Shown in pieces: positions 16,261-25,436 of a DNA stretch of 64,000 bases. The notes below the pieces were generated by a model. The model worked only from the letters and a program-made list of their open reading frames with translations. It had not been told where the DNA came from and ran no database searches. The position numbers and the translations under genes were made by a program. Position 1 is the stretch's first letter, and each line of letters starts with the position of its first letter. Source of the DNA: Psychrobacillus sp042944905 (GTDB lineage Bacteria; Bacillota; Bacilli; Bacillales_A; Planococcaceae); NCBI RefSeq assembly GCF_042944905.1, contig NZ_CP168496.1:1240001-1304000 (forward strand), read 5' to 3'.

Positions 16261-18458
16261 ATAAAAAATTTCGTTTTCAATGGGGAGCCTTTCTAATGTT
16301 TTTATTATATGGAGGGCTCTTTTTTCTATTACTCAGTCGATTTTTATTTATTCAAGTAACAGGAACTGCAGACGGACAAGTATTATCAGTAAAAGCAGAG
16401 TCTAAGTATAGTAGAGAACAAGTGCTTCAAGCAAGTAGAGGGAAAATATTGGATCGTAACGGAGAAGTGATTGTAGAAGATACGCTAAGTTATAAGATGA
16501 TTGCGGTTATTAGTCCTAAAGCTACTAATAATAGTAATGTTCCACGCCATGTAATCGATCCAGAAAAAACGGCACAAGTATTATCGCAGTATATCGATAT
16601 GACAGAACAAGAAATTGTTAATTTGCTCAATAAAAATATAAAAGATGAAAAGTATCAAGTGGAATTTGGTAAATCTGGTAGAGATATTAGTTTTAAAAAA
16701 ATGGCAGAAATAAAAGAATATAATCTTCCGGGTATTATTTTTATGCAAGATATGAAAAGATTATATCCAAATGGACAATTTGCTTCTCACCTAATTGGCT
16801 TTGCATTGAAGGAAGAGATGGAAGATGGGAAAGCGGTTGCAGTTGGGAAAATGGGGCTTGAATACATTTATGACAAAGAATTAACTGGAACGGCCGGTAA
16901 GATAGAATTTAAAGGTGACAAGAAAGGTTTTTTATTGCCAAATGCTGAAAAGATGATTACGAAACCACAAAATGGTGACGATATTTATCTAACTATTGAT
17001 AAAACAATCCAAAACTTTTTGGAGGATGCGCTAAATAAAGCGGAAGAAAAATATCACCCTGAAAAAATGACTGCTATCGTAGCGAATCCAAAAACAGGGG
17101 AAATTCTTGCGATGTCTCAAAGACCTACATTTGAACCAAATACTAGAGAAGGTCTATCGACAAATTGGTTAAATGAAGCAATAGAACAAACCATTGAACC
17201 AGGTTCAACGATGAAAATTTTCACACTAGCATCTGCTATAGAACAAGGGGTATGGGATCCAAACGCAACGTATAAATCAGGATCTTACACACTATATGAC
17301 AGAACGATTCGAGATCATAATGTGTATGGTTGGGGAACCATTACTTATTTAGAAGGATTTCAACGTTCTTCCAACGTTTCGATGGCCTACTTACTCAATA
17401 AAATTGGAGACGAGACTTTTATAGAATATTTACATCGATTTGGTTTTGGAGAAAAAACTGGTATTGATTTACCACATGAAGCAAGCGGTACAATACTAGC
17501 TACAAATCCTATTGAACGAGTTACATCTACATACGGACAAGGAACAACTGTAACTCCTATTCAATTAGTACAAGGTCTGACTGCTATCGCAAATAAAGGG
17601 AAAATGATGCAGCCGTATGTGATCGATAAAATTGTAAATCCAAATACAGGGGAAGTAGTAACGGATCACAAACCTGTAGAAAAGAAATCTCCAATTTCAG
17701 CAAAAACGGCCGATCAAGTAAAAGAAATACTAGCTAGTACGGTGACGTCCGAACATGGTACAGCTAAACGATTTAAGTTAAATGAATATACAACTGCTGG
17801 TAAAACAGGGACTGCGCAAATAGCAAAACCTGGTGGTGGATATTATTGGGGAAGTAATTTCTTTTTATATTCTTTCTTAGGTATGGCACCTGTAGAAGAT
17901 CCACAATTAATTGTGTATGTGGCTGTTCATAAACCACAATTGGAAGGTACGGAAGTTGGATCGGAACCTACATCTGACATTTTTAAATCTGTGACAGAAA
18001 ATAGCTTAAAATACTTAAATATTAAACCAAAAAGTTTAGAACTTGCATCCCCAATTAAAATGCCTGAGGTTGTTGGTAAAAATGTAATAGAAAGTCAGAG
18101 TTTACTAGAGTCACAAGGTTTAAAAACTGTTATAATTGGGCAGAGGGAACAGGTAAAGGAACAATTTCCTGTTGCAGGAACTTCTATGTTGGCGAGTGGA
18201 ACGGTATTTATAAAAGGCCAAGGCGAAATTCAATTACCAAATTTTACAGGATGGTCTAAACGAAATGTATTGATTTACAAATCATTAGCGAAAGTTCCAA
18301 TAGAAGTTATCGGAGAAGGTTATGTTACTAGTCAAAGTTTAACAACAGGATCTATTGTTTCGGATACTACCCCAGTTGTTGTTCGATTGTCGACACCAAA
18401 AGAAACAGAAATTTTACCTGAATTAGAGGGAAATATGGAAATACCACCACAAGACTAA
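16257..18458 (+). CDS. pbpB: Penicillin-binding protein 2B (division transpeptidase)
   Basis: Class B PBP that cross-links septal peptidoglycan at the divisome. It has 733 residues: membrane anchor (about 11-31), dimerisation domain, transpeptidase domain with S317-T-M-K320, SSN 371-373 and KTG 516-518, and two C-terminal PASTA domains (about 602-655 and 660-711). The two PASTA domains match vegetative PbpB. The start overlaps the ftsL stop. Followed by spoVD after an 89-nt gap that carries a possible sigma-E promoter. Confidence 0.96.
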   Translation: MNKKFRFQWGAFLMFLLYGGLFFLLLSRFLFIQVTGTADGQVLSVKAESKYSREQVLQASRGKILDRNGEVIVEDTLSYKMIAVISPKATNNSNVPRHVIDPEKTAQVLSQYIDMTEQEIVNLLNKNIKDEKYQVEFGKSGRDISFKKMAEIKEYNLPGIIFMQDMKRLYPNGQFASHLIGFALKEEMEDGKAVAVGKMGLEYIYDKELTGTAGKIEFKGDKKGFLLPNAEKMITKPQNGDDIYLTIDKTIQNFLEDALNKAEEKYHPEKMTAIVANPKTGEILAMSQRPTFEPNTREGLSTNWLNEAIEQTIEPGSTMKIFTLASAIEQGVWDPNATYKSGSYTLYDRTIRDHNVYGWGTITYLEGFQRSSNVSMAYLLNKIGDETFIEYLHRFGFGEKTGIDLPHEASGTILATNPIERVTSTYGQGTTVTPIQLVQGLTAIANKGKMMQPYVIDKIVNPNTGEVVTDHKPVEKKSPISAKTADQVKEILASTVTSEHGTAKRFKLNEYTTAGKTGTAQIAKPGGGYYWGSNFFLYSFLGMAPVEDPQLIVYVAVHKPQLEGTEVGSEPTSDIFKSVTENSLKYLNIKPKSLELASPIKMPEVVGKNVIESQSLLESQGLKTVIIGQREQVKEQFPVAGTSMLASGTVFIKGQGEIQLPNFTGWSKRNVLIYKSLAKVPIEVIGEGYVTSQSLTTGSIVSDTTPVVVRLSTPKETEILPELEGNMEIPPQD

Positions 18459-18468
18459 AATAGTGATA

Positions 18469-18497
18469 GTATAGTTAGTGTCATTTTCTCATACGCT
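18469..18497 (+). promoter_or_regulatory. Putative sigma-E promoter for spoVD
   Basis: GTATAGTT (18469-18476), a 13-nt spacer, then CATACGCT (18490-18497). Each box agrees with the sigma-E consensus (KMATATTT / CATACAMT) at about 6 of 8 positions. spoVD is sigma-E dependent in B. subtilis, and sigE itself lies downstream in this window. Confidence 0.45.
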
Positions 18498-18547
18498 ATC
18501 TAAAACGAGTAAAAGGGGAAAACGTAATTTCAAAAGTAAAACAAATT

Positions 18548-20425
18548 TTGCGTCTCCGAGTCATTTGGTTGATTACGATTTTGCTATTTTTAGCAGTAAT
18601 TTTGAAATTAGTTCAGCTTCAATTTTTTCAATTTGATGAATTGACGAATAAGGCAAAAGAAAGCTGGGATCGAGAGTTGCCTTATGCCTCACTGCGGGGC
18701 AATATTTTGGATAGAAATGGGGAAGTAATCGTAGGAAATAAGCTTTCTCCGACATTGTTTTACATGCCATCCCAAAATGATGATCCAGAGAAAGTAGCAC
18801 AACAAATTGCACCACTTATTAATATGGACAAAGAAGCGTTATTTAATCAACTTAATAAAAGGGCTTCGATCATAAAAGTTGCACCAGCTGGAAAAAATAT
18901 TTCTGCTGAACTTGCAATGGAAATTCAAGATATGAATATTAAAGGGTTATATTCTGGTGTTGATTATGTACGAGACTATCCACACGGAAATATGCTTTCT
19001 AGATTGCTAGGGTTCACAGGTTATGATACACAAGGTCTTGCGGGGATTGAATACCAATACGATTCCATATTAAAGGGGAAATCCTCCGCAATCCGAATGT
19101 ACACCGATGCTAAAGGATTGCCACTTCCTCATGTAGATGATGGTTTGAAGAATGGCGTTTCAGGAAATCACGTCCAATTAACAATTGATTTGAAAATTCA
19201 AGAGGTAGTAGAAAGAGAACTTTCACAAGCAATGCAAAAGTATGAAGCAACTCAGGCGATTGCAATAGTGATGAATCCTAAAAACGGTGAAATACTTGCG
19301 CTATCTTCCTCGCCAAATTTCGATCCAGCCTCGTTTCAAGAAGTGGACTCTACCATTTATAATCGTAATTTGCCAGTTTGGATGACTTTTGAGCCTGGAT
19401 CCACATTTAAAATCATTACGTTAAGTGCTGCACTTGAGGAAAATGTTGTCAATTTGGAAGAGAATCATTTTCATGACCCTGGATACGCGGTAGTTGAAGG
19501 GACACGACTTCGATGCTGGAAAAGAGAAGGTCATGGCGATCAAACATTTTTAGAGGTTGTAGAAAATTCATGTAATCCAGGTTTTATCGAGCTTGGAAGA
19601 AGAGTTGGTCCAGAAAAGCTTCAGGATTACATAAGAAAATTTGGGTTCGGGCAGTCTACAGGTTCTGGAATGGCTGGAGAATCAACGGGTATTCTATTTA
19701 GTAAAGATGCTTACGGTCCGGTTGAACACGCCACTACATCATTTGGCCAAGGAATATCCGTAACGCCAATACAACAAGTGCAGGCTGTTGCAGCAGCAGT
19801 AAACGGAGGATATTTATATAAACCATACATTGTTAAAAACATATTAGATGGTGAAACAAATGCAATATTGTCCAGTACGGAACCTGAGTTAAAGCATCAA
19901 GTTATTAGTGAAGAAACATCAGCGAAGGTTCGAAATGCACTTGAACATGTAGTTGCAGAGGGTTCTGGTCGAAATGCATACAGAGATCAGTTACGCATCG
20001 GTGGGAAAACAGGAACCGCCCAAAAAGTGCAAAACGGGAGATATATGGATGGCGAGTATATCGTATCGTTTATTGGTTTTGCACCTGCAGATGACCCAGA
20101 GCTAATCGTATATGTTGCAGTTGATAACCCAAAACATAGTTTACAATTTGGGGGAGTCATTGCTGCACCTATAGTTGGGCAAATAATTGAAGATTCTCTA
20201 GAAGTAACTGGTGGTGGAACTCAATTAGAGAAAGAATATCGTTGGGGGGATATCCAACAAGTTCGAGTGCCAAACTTAGTAGGAACGAAGAAAAAAGAAA
20301 TAACCAAATACATGTATCCATTTCACATTGTTTGGCATGGTGATGGAGATGAAATACTTTCTCAATTGCCAAAAGAAAATAGCTTAATCCCGATTGACGG
20401 GAAAATACACGTCTACACTAAATAA
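18548..20425 (+). CDS. spoVD: Stage V sporulation protein D (spore cortex class B PBP)
   Basis: Transpeptidase needed for spore cortex synthesis in the mother cell. From the TTG at 18548 it has 625 residues: a membrane anchor (about 5-24), transpeptidase motifs S285-T-F-K288, SCN 341-343 and KTG 487-489, and one C-terminal PASTA domain (about 570-625). The single PASTA domain and the position after pbpB favour SpoVD. The TTG has no ribosome site. AAAAGGGG at 18511-18518 lies 8 nt before an in-frame ATT at 18527, which would add seven residues (IleSKVKQI); the true start is likely there. Confidence 0.93.
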   Translation: MRLRVIWLITILLFLAVILKLVQLQFFQFDELTNKAKESWDRELPYASLRGNILDRNGEVIVGNKLSPTLFYMPSQNDDPEKVAQQIAPLINMDKEALFNQLNKRASIIKVAPAGKNISAELAMEIQDMNIKGLYSGVDYVRDYPHGNMLSRLLGFTGYDTQGLAGIEYQYDSILKGKSSAIRMYTDAKGLPLPHVDDGLKNGVSGNHVQLTIDLKIQEVVERELSQAMQKYEATQAIAIVMNPKNGEILALSSSPNFDPASFQEVDSTIYNRNLPVWMTFEPGSTFKIITLSAALEENVVNLEENHFHDPGYAVVEGTRLRCWKREGHGDQTFLEVVENSCNPGFIELGRRVGPEKLQDYIRKFGFGQSTGSGMAGESTGILFSKDAYGPVEHATTSFGQGISVTPIQQVQAVAAAVNGGYLYKPYIVKNILDGETNAILSSTEPELKHQVISEETSAKVRNALEHVVAEGSGRNAYRDQLRIGGKTGTAQKVQNGRYMDGEYIVSFIGFAPADDPELIVYVAVDNPKHSLQFGGVIAAPIVGQIIEDSLEVTGGGTQLEKEYRWGDIQQVRVPNLVGTKKKEITKYMYPFHIVWHGDGDEILSQLPKENSLIPIDGKIHVYTK

Positions 20426-20475
20426 TTAACTATAGTTCATTCAAGGATAGTTAATTGCAATTAAGGAGATTTTTT

Positions 20476-21447
20476 ATGACATTATCTACAACTATTATTA
20501 CACTTATTTTTAGCTTTTTGTTATCAGTTATTCTTGCACCCATTGTTATTCCATATTTAAGAAGAATGAAATTTGGTCAGAGCATTAGAGAAGAAGGACC
20601 AGAATCTCATCAAAAAAAAGCTGGAACCCCAACAATGGGTGGGCTTATATTCATGACATCTATTATAATATCGACTCTAGCCATTTCAATTTACTTTGAT
20701 AAGTTAACGACACAAACAATTGTGTTGCTCCTTATATTGGTAGGATTTGGACTAATTGGGTTTTTAGATGATTTTATTAAAGTGGTTTTAAAAAGAAATT
20801 TAGGTTTAACGTCTATACAAAAATTAATTGGTCAAATTATTATTTCCGTTATTGCTTATTTTTTATTAAAACTTGGACCGTTTGATACAACGCTTGCAAT
20901 TCCATTTACAAAAATAGCAATATCACTTGGTCAATTTTATGTAGCTTTTCTTCTATTCTGGCTAGTTGGATTCTCCAATGCAGTTAATTTGTCAGATGGG
21001 TTAGATGGATTAGTATCAGGAACTGCTTCGGTTGCTTTCGTTACTTTTGGAGTAATTGCACTTACTTATGAACAAACGGATATTGCCATCTTTGCTTTTA
21101 GTGTCTCTGGTGCGCTTTTAGGATTTCTTTTATTCAATAAAAACCCTGCAAAGGTTTTTATGGGAGATACAGGGTCACTTGCACTAGGTGGTGCTTTGGC
21201 TATGGTATCAATCCTTGTAAAGCAAGAGCTGATATTACTCTTGGTAGGAATCATTTTTGTAATGGAAACGTTGTCAGTTATTTTGCAAGTTATTAGTTTT
21301 AAAACAACTGGCAAGCGTATTTTTAAAATGAGTCCTATCCATCATCATTTCGAGCTATCTGGATGGTCTGAAAGAAAAGTAGTGACCGTATTTTGGGCAA
21401 TCGGTTTTATAGCGTCAATGATTGTTGTATTATTGGAGGTTTTATAA
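20476..21447 (+). CDS. mraY: Phospho-N-acetylmuramoyl-pentapeptide transferase
   Basis: A 323-residue polytopic membrane enzyme (ten predicted segments) that forms lipid I from UDP-MurNAc-pentapeptide and undecaprenyl phosphate. Signature residues are 'GFLDDFIK' (Asp-Asp), 'NLSDGLDGL' and the histidine motif 'PIHHHFE'. ATG at 20476 follows AAGGAG; an upstream TTG at 20455 would start before the ribosome site. It comes directly after spoVD, where murE stands in B. subtilis, so murE is missing here. The stop is 1 nt before the murD start. Confidence 0.96.
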   Translation: MTLSTTIITLIFSFLLSVILAPIVIPYLRRMKFGQSIREEGPESHQKKAGTPTMGGLIFMTSIIISTLAISIYFDKLTTQTIVLLLILVGFGLIGFLDDFIKVVLKRNLGLTSIQKLIGQIIISVIAYFLLKLGPFDTTLAIPFTKIAISLGQFYVAFLLFWLVGFSNAVNLSDGLDGLVSGTASVAFVTFGVIALTYEQTDIAIFAFSVSGALLGFLLFNKNPAKVFMGDTGSLALGGALAMVSILVKQELILLLVGIIFVMETLSVILQVISFKTTGKRIFKMSPIHHHFELSGWSERKVVTVFWAIGFIASMIVVLLEVL

Positions 21448-21448
21448 A

Positions 21449-22831
21449 ATGAAGCAATTACCATTTGTCTATCATAAGAAAATTCTTGTATTAGGTCTTG
21501 CAAAAAGTGGTACAGCTGCAGCAGAGATTTTACATGACCTAGGTGCATTTGTAACAGTGAATGACTCGAAACCTTTTGATCAAAATAAGAACGCGCAATA
21601 TTTACTTTCAAAAGGGATGACGGTCATTTGTGGGAGTCACCCGGAAAACCTCTTAGATGAGGGTTTTAGTCTAATTGTTAAGAACCCTGGTATTCCTTAT
21701 ACGAATCCAGTAATTACAGATGCTAAAAAAAGAGGTATTCCTGTTTGGTCAGAAGTCGAGCTAGCTTATCGTATTAGTGATGCACCGATGATTGGGATCA
21801 CTGGTTCAAATGGGAAAACAACAACCACAACATTAATATTTGACATGTTAGAAGCGGGAAATAAACAACCGTTAATAGCTGGTAATATTGGTACAGTTGC
21901 TAGTAGCGTAGCAACAAAAGCAACGGGGGATAATGTTATTGTAACGGAATTATCTTCCTTTCAACTCATGGGGACGGAAGAGCTTAAACCTAAAATTGCT
22001 GTTTTGACAAATTTATATGAAGCACATTTAGATTATCATACCAATTTCCAAGAATATACAGACGCGAAATTTAATGTTACGAAGAAGCAAGATGCAGCTG
22101 ACTGGTTTATTTATAATGGTGAACAGCAAATTGTAAAGGATTATGCTTTAAAGACTAAAGCACAGAAAGTTCCTTTTTATGTTAGTAACAAAACGGAAGA
22201 TGGCATAAGTGCAGACGACTTATATGTTTATTGGAATGGAGAAAAGCTGTTTGAAAGGTCTATTATAAAACTTCGTGGAAAACATAATTTAGAAAACGTA
22301 TTAGCTGCAACTGCGGTTTCCCTTCTACTGGATTGTTCATTAGAAAATATTATGGAAGTACTTACTTCTTTTCATGGTGTAAAACATCGCACTCAATTTG
22401 TTCGGGAGTGGAAAAATAGAAAGTTTTATAATGATTCAAAAGCAACGAATGCGCTAGCAACAAAAAGTGCTTTAGAAGGTTTTTCCGAACCGGTAATATT
22501 GATTGCTGGTGGTGTAGATAGAGGTCACTCTTTCGATGAACTAATTCCGCACTTACATAATGTGAAGGCTTTAATTCACTATGGTGCGACTGCTGAGCGA
22601 TTGCATGAATTTGGAGTACAACAAGCCATTCCTTCTGTTATTCCAGTAAGTAACCTAATAGAAGCTGTTGCCGAAGCTGTTGAATTATCAACAGAAGGGG
22701 ATATCGTTTTACTTTCCCCTGCATGTGCAAGTTGGGATCAATACGAAAGCTTTGAAGTACGTGGGGATGAATTTATTGAACAAGTGCTCGCTTTAAACGA
22801 AAAACGAAGGGATGAAGTAATCGAAAGATAA
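21449..22831 (+). CDS. murD: UDP-N-acetylmuramoyl-L-alanine:D-glutamate ligase
   Basis: Cytoplasmic Mur ligase adding D-glutamate to UDP-MurNAc-L-Ala. It has 460 residues: N-terminal Rossmann-like domain ('LVLGLAKSGTAAAEIL'), central ATPase with P-loop GSNGKTT at 119-125, and a C-terminal domain with 'KFYNDSKATNALAT' and 'LSPACASWDQYESFEVRGDEF'. ATG at 21449 has GGAGG at 21435-21439 inside the end of mraY. Its final codons contain the only ribosome-site-like sequence available to spoVE. Confidence 0.96.
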   Translation: MKQLPFVYHKKILVLGLAKSGTAAAEILHDLGAFVTVNDSKPFDQNKNAQYLLSKGMTVICGSHPENLLDEGFSLIVKNPGIPYTNPVITDAKKRGIPVWSEVELAYRISDAPMIGITGSNGKTTTTTLIFDMLEAGNKQPLIAGNIGTVASSVATKATGDNVIVTELSSFQLMGTEELKPKIAVLTNLYEAHLDYHTNFQEYTDAKFNVTKKQDAADWFIYNGEQQIVKDYALKTKAQKVPFYVSNKTEDGISADDLYVYWNGEKLFERSIIKLRGKHNLENVLAATAVSLLLDCSLENIMEVLTSFHGVKHRTQFVREWKNRKFYNDSKATNALATKSALEGFSEPVILIAGGVDRGHSFDELIPHLHNVKALIHYGATAERLHEFGVQQAIPSVIPVSNLIEAVAEAVELSTEGDIVLLSPACASWDQYESFEVRGDEFIEQVLALNEKRRDEVIER

Positions 22832-23915
22832 AAGAATCATCTTATTTTTATCGTCCGTCCTTTTCCTATCTATTATAGGAATATTATTTGTCCATTCTGC
22901 AGGTTCATACTGGAGTGAAGTGCATTATAAGGATCAATTGCCGTTTGCATTTAAACAAGCTAGTTATTTAGTGGTAGGCATACTAGGAGCTTTATTTATA
23001 CGGAACAAAAGTTTTGTAAGGCTCCCTATGTTCTGGATCGGCACTTATATACTCTCTATTTTATTTTTAATAGGTGTGTTAATCCCGGGAATAGGTGTTG
23101 TACGCAATGGCTCACAAAGTTGGATTTCACTTGGTTTTATGAATTTTCAACCAGCTGAACTTGCTAAAATTGCAGTATTAGGGATGCTTTCTTTTTCATT
23201 AGCAAATGAAAAAAAGTCAAAGCTAAAACTATATACGCAGGCTACCTTTATATTACTATTACCTATTTCCTTTATCATGCTTCAACCGGACTTTGGTTCT
23301 GCTTTTGTATTAATCGTAGCAGCTTTTATTCTTCTTTTTGCAGCTGGTCTGCCATTAAAGTTTTTTGTTACGATTGGAATGACGGGAATTATTGCACTAG
23401 TTGCATTAATCGCTTCTGCACCTTACCGTCTTGCTCGTATCCAGTCGTTTCTAGATCCATGGAACGATCCTTTAGGGACTGGGTTTCAAGCAATACAATC
23501 GTTACTTGCCGTTGGACCTGCTGGTTTGTTTGGATTTGGTTACGGGAATAGTAGACAAAAATTTCTATACTTGCCGGAGCCGCAAAATGATTTTATTTTC
23601 TCCATTTTATTAGAAGAAACCGGTTTTATTGGGGGATTCATCATTATTTCCGCATTTGTTTTATTTTTTACGACGGGTTTTATATTGGCTTCACGAGTTA
23701 AAATAAGATCTTACCAGTTAACAATAATTGGATTTACCTCGTTGTTAGCGATACAAACCTTTTTAAATATGGGAGTTGTTACGGGTTTACTTCCCGTTAC
23801 AGGAGTAACATTACCTTTTATAAGTTATGGCGGTTCGTCATTAGTTACTACATGGGGGATAATCGGAATCATCTTAAATTTGGCAAATGACTCTTTAAAA
23901 GAAGGGAGGCGGTAG
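22821..23915 (+). CDS. spoVE: SEDS lipid II polymerase/flippase-family protein SpoVE (start unclear)
   Basis: FtsW/RodA/SpoVE family integral membrane protein, glycosyltransferase partner of a class B PBP (here SpoVD). Position between murD and divIB supports SpoVE rather than FtsW. Typical motifs: 'SWISLGFMNFQPAELAK', 'QPDFGSAFVL', and the C-terminal 'PFISYGGSSLVTTW'. The first membrane segment (RIILFLSSVLFLSIIGILFV, then HSAGSYWSE) is encoded in frame from 22821, but this stretch has no ATG, GTG or TTG. The first canonical start, GTG at 22920, would remove that segment. The codon at 22821 is TCG, 9 nt after AAGGG and one base from TTG; an upstream in-frame ATG at 22812 runs into TAA at 22818. 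Either initiation is unusual or the start is mutated. Confidence 0.85.
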   Translation, partial: SKDKRIILFLSSVLFLSIIGILFVHSAGSYWSEVHYKDQLPFAFKQASYLVVGILGALFIRNKSFVRLPMFWIGTYILSILFLIGVLIPGIGVVRNGSQSWISLGFMNFQPAELAKIAVLGMLSFSLANEKKSKLKLYTQATFILLLPISFIMLQPDFGSAFVLIVAAFILLFAAGLPLKFFVTIGMTGIIALVALIASAPYRLARIQSFLDPWNDPLGTGFQAIQSLLAVGPAGLFGFGYGNSRQKFLYLPEPQNDFIFSILLEETGFIGGFIIISAFVLFFTTGFILASRVKIRSYQLTIIGFTSLLAIQTFLNMGVVTGLLPVTGVTLPFISYGGSSLVTTWGIIGIILNLANDSLKEGRR

Positions 23916-23916
23916 A

Positions 23917-24714
23917 ATGGAAAAAGTCATAGACATTGAAGATCGAATTCCAACTTTAAAAGAACGTAGGCGAAGAAGAACAAATAAAAAGTTTTCCATT
24001 CTACTTTTTCTCTTTGTCACAACATTAATTGTAGTGCTCTATTTTCAATCTTCTTACAGCCAAATTCAAACGATTCGAGTTCATGGTGCAACTCTAGTAT
24101 CAAATGAACAGTACATAAAGCAAAGTACTTTAAATTTAGGCGATTCCATGTGGGGCTTTAGAGAAAATCAGATTGCAAAATTAATAGAAGAAAACGAATG
24201 GGTAGCATCTGCCAAAGTTAATCGTAATTGGTTAACGGGAGTTGATATAAACGTAAAAGAGTATAAAAAAATTGGTTATGAAGAAAAAGGGAATAATCTT
24301 TTAATAATTTTAGAAAATGGAAAGAATATTGAAGCAGAAGGACAAGTTGTTCCAATGGATGGTCCAATTTTTTCAGAATTTAAAGACGAGAAAATTAGAA
24401 TGCGACTCATAAAAGAGTTGAAAAATTTAAATATGGAAGTATTAATGACCATATCACAAATCAATTATACTCCTACTGAAAATGATGCATATTCGATCCA
24501 AGTTTTTATGAACGATGGAAACGAAGTTCAAGCGATAATTCCATCCTTCTCTAAAAAAATGAAATTTTATCCATCTATTGTGTCGCAGCTCGATCCAGAT
24601 GTGAAAGGAATTATTGATCTAGAAGTCGGTTCCTTTTTTCAACCATATAAAGAAGTGTATAAAAAAGTTGTGAAAGAGGAGGCGACGGAGGTTGAAGAAG
24701 AGCAAACTCCTTAG
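23917..24714 (+). CDS. divIB: Cell division protein DivIB (FtsQ-type)
   Basis: A 265-residue bitopic divisome protein: basic cytoplasmic tail, membrane segment at about 26-44, then a POTRA domain (about 48-118, beginning 'IQTIRVHGATLVSNEQYIKQ') and a beta domain. It bridges FtsL/DivIC and PBP2B. In B. subtilis murG and murB separate spoVE from divIB; here only 1 nt separates them. ATG at 23917 has GGGAGG upstream. Overlaps ylxW by 23 nt. Confidence 0.92.
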   Translation: MEKVIDIEDRIPTLKERRRRRTNKKFSILLFLFVTTLIVVLYFQSSYSQIQTIRVHGATLVSNEQYIKQSTLNLGDSMWGFRENQIAKLIEENEWVASAKVNRNWLTGVDINVKEYKKIGYEEKGNNLLIILENGKNIEAEGQVVPMDGPIFSEFKDEKIRMRLIKELKNLNMEVLMTISQINYTPTENDAYSIQVFMNDGNEVQAIIPSFSKKMKFYPSIVSQLDPDVKGIIDLEVGSFFQPYKEVYKKVVKEEATEVEEEQTP

Positions 24715-25414
24715 AATTCCTTCAAGGGGACTGGTGTTAATTTCTTTAGTTAGTTTAGTACTAGGATTTATACTCGCTTACTCCTATAGTATTTCGTCTG
24801 CAGACAAAGAACAAAATACTTCTAACTCAGTTGGTTTTAAAGAACAGGAAAAATACAAAAAAGAATTGATTCATCAAAAAGAGAGAAATAAAGAGCTAAC
24901 AGAAGAAATAAATGCAAAACAGCAAGATATTAGAAAATATGAAAAGTCATTTGCTAGTAGTGAAACAAGTGTAGAGGAGTTAGTAAAAGAAGCGGAAATG
25001 TTACGGCTGCTAATTGGCGATATTCCTTCGCAAGGTAAAGGAATATCTGTTTCTCTACAGGATGGTGCCTATAATCCTTCACAAGAAAATCCAAATGATT
25101 ATATAGTTCATGAAAGTCATCTATTTAAGGTCATAAATGAATTGAAGATATCTGGTGCGGAAGCTATTTCTATTAATGGGCAAAGGCTACATACCAATTC
25201 TTATATCCGTTGTACTGGTCCAGTTATTACAGTTGACGGAAAAACATTCCCAGCGCCGTTTACAATTGAAGCAGTTGGAGATCCAACTGTATTACTCGCT
25301 TCTGTCAACCTTGGCGGTGGAGTAGTGGATCAATTGACTAGCGATAATATTGTAGTAACAGTTGAAGAAAAAGGAAAAATTACAATGCCTGCCTTAAGGG
25401 ACGACAAAAACTAG
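24692..25414 (+). CDS. ylxW: DUF881 family protein YlxW
   Basis: 240 residues: membrane anchor (about 12-32), coiled coil (about 50-105), then a DUF881 domain beginning 'GKGISVSLQDGAYNP'. The family occurs in pairs before sbp and ftsA in Bacilli; its role at the division site is unknown. TTG at 24692 lies inside divIB with GGAGG upstream. Confidence 0.85.
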   Translation: MKKSKLLRIPSRGLVLISLVSLVLGFILAYSYSISSADKEQNTSNSVGFKEQEKYKKELIHQKERNKELTEEINAKQQDIRKYEKSFASSETSVEELVKEAEMLRLLIGDIPSQGKGISVSLQDGAYNPSQENPNDYIVHESHLFKVINELKISGAEAISINGQRLHTNSYIRCTGPVITVDGKTFPAPFTIEAVGDPTVLLASVNLGGGVVDQLTSDNIVVTVEEKGKITMPALRDDKN

Positions 25415-25436
25415 ACAAGGTGAAGGAGGCCGAATA

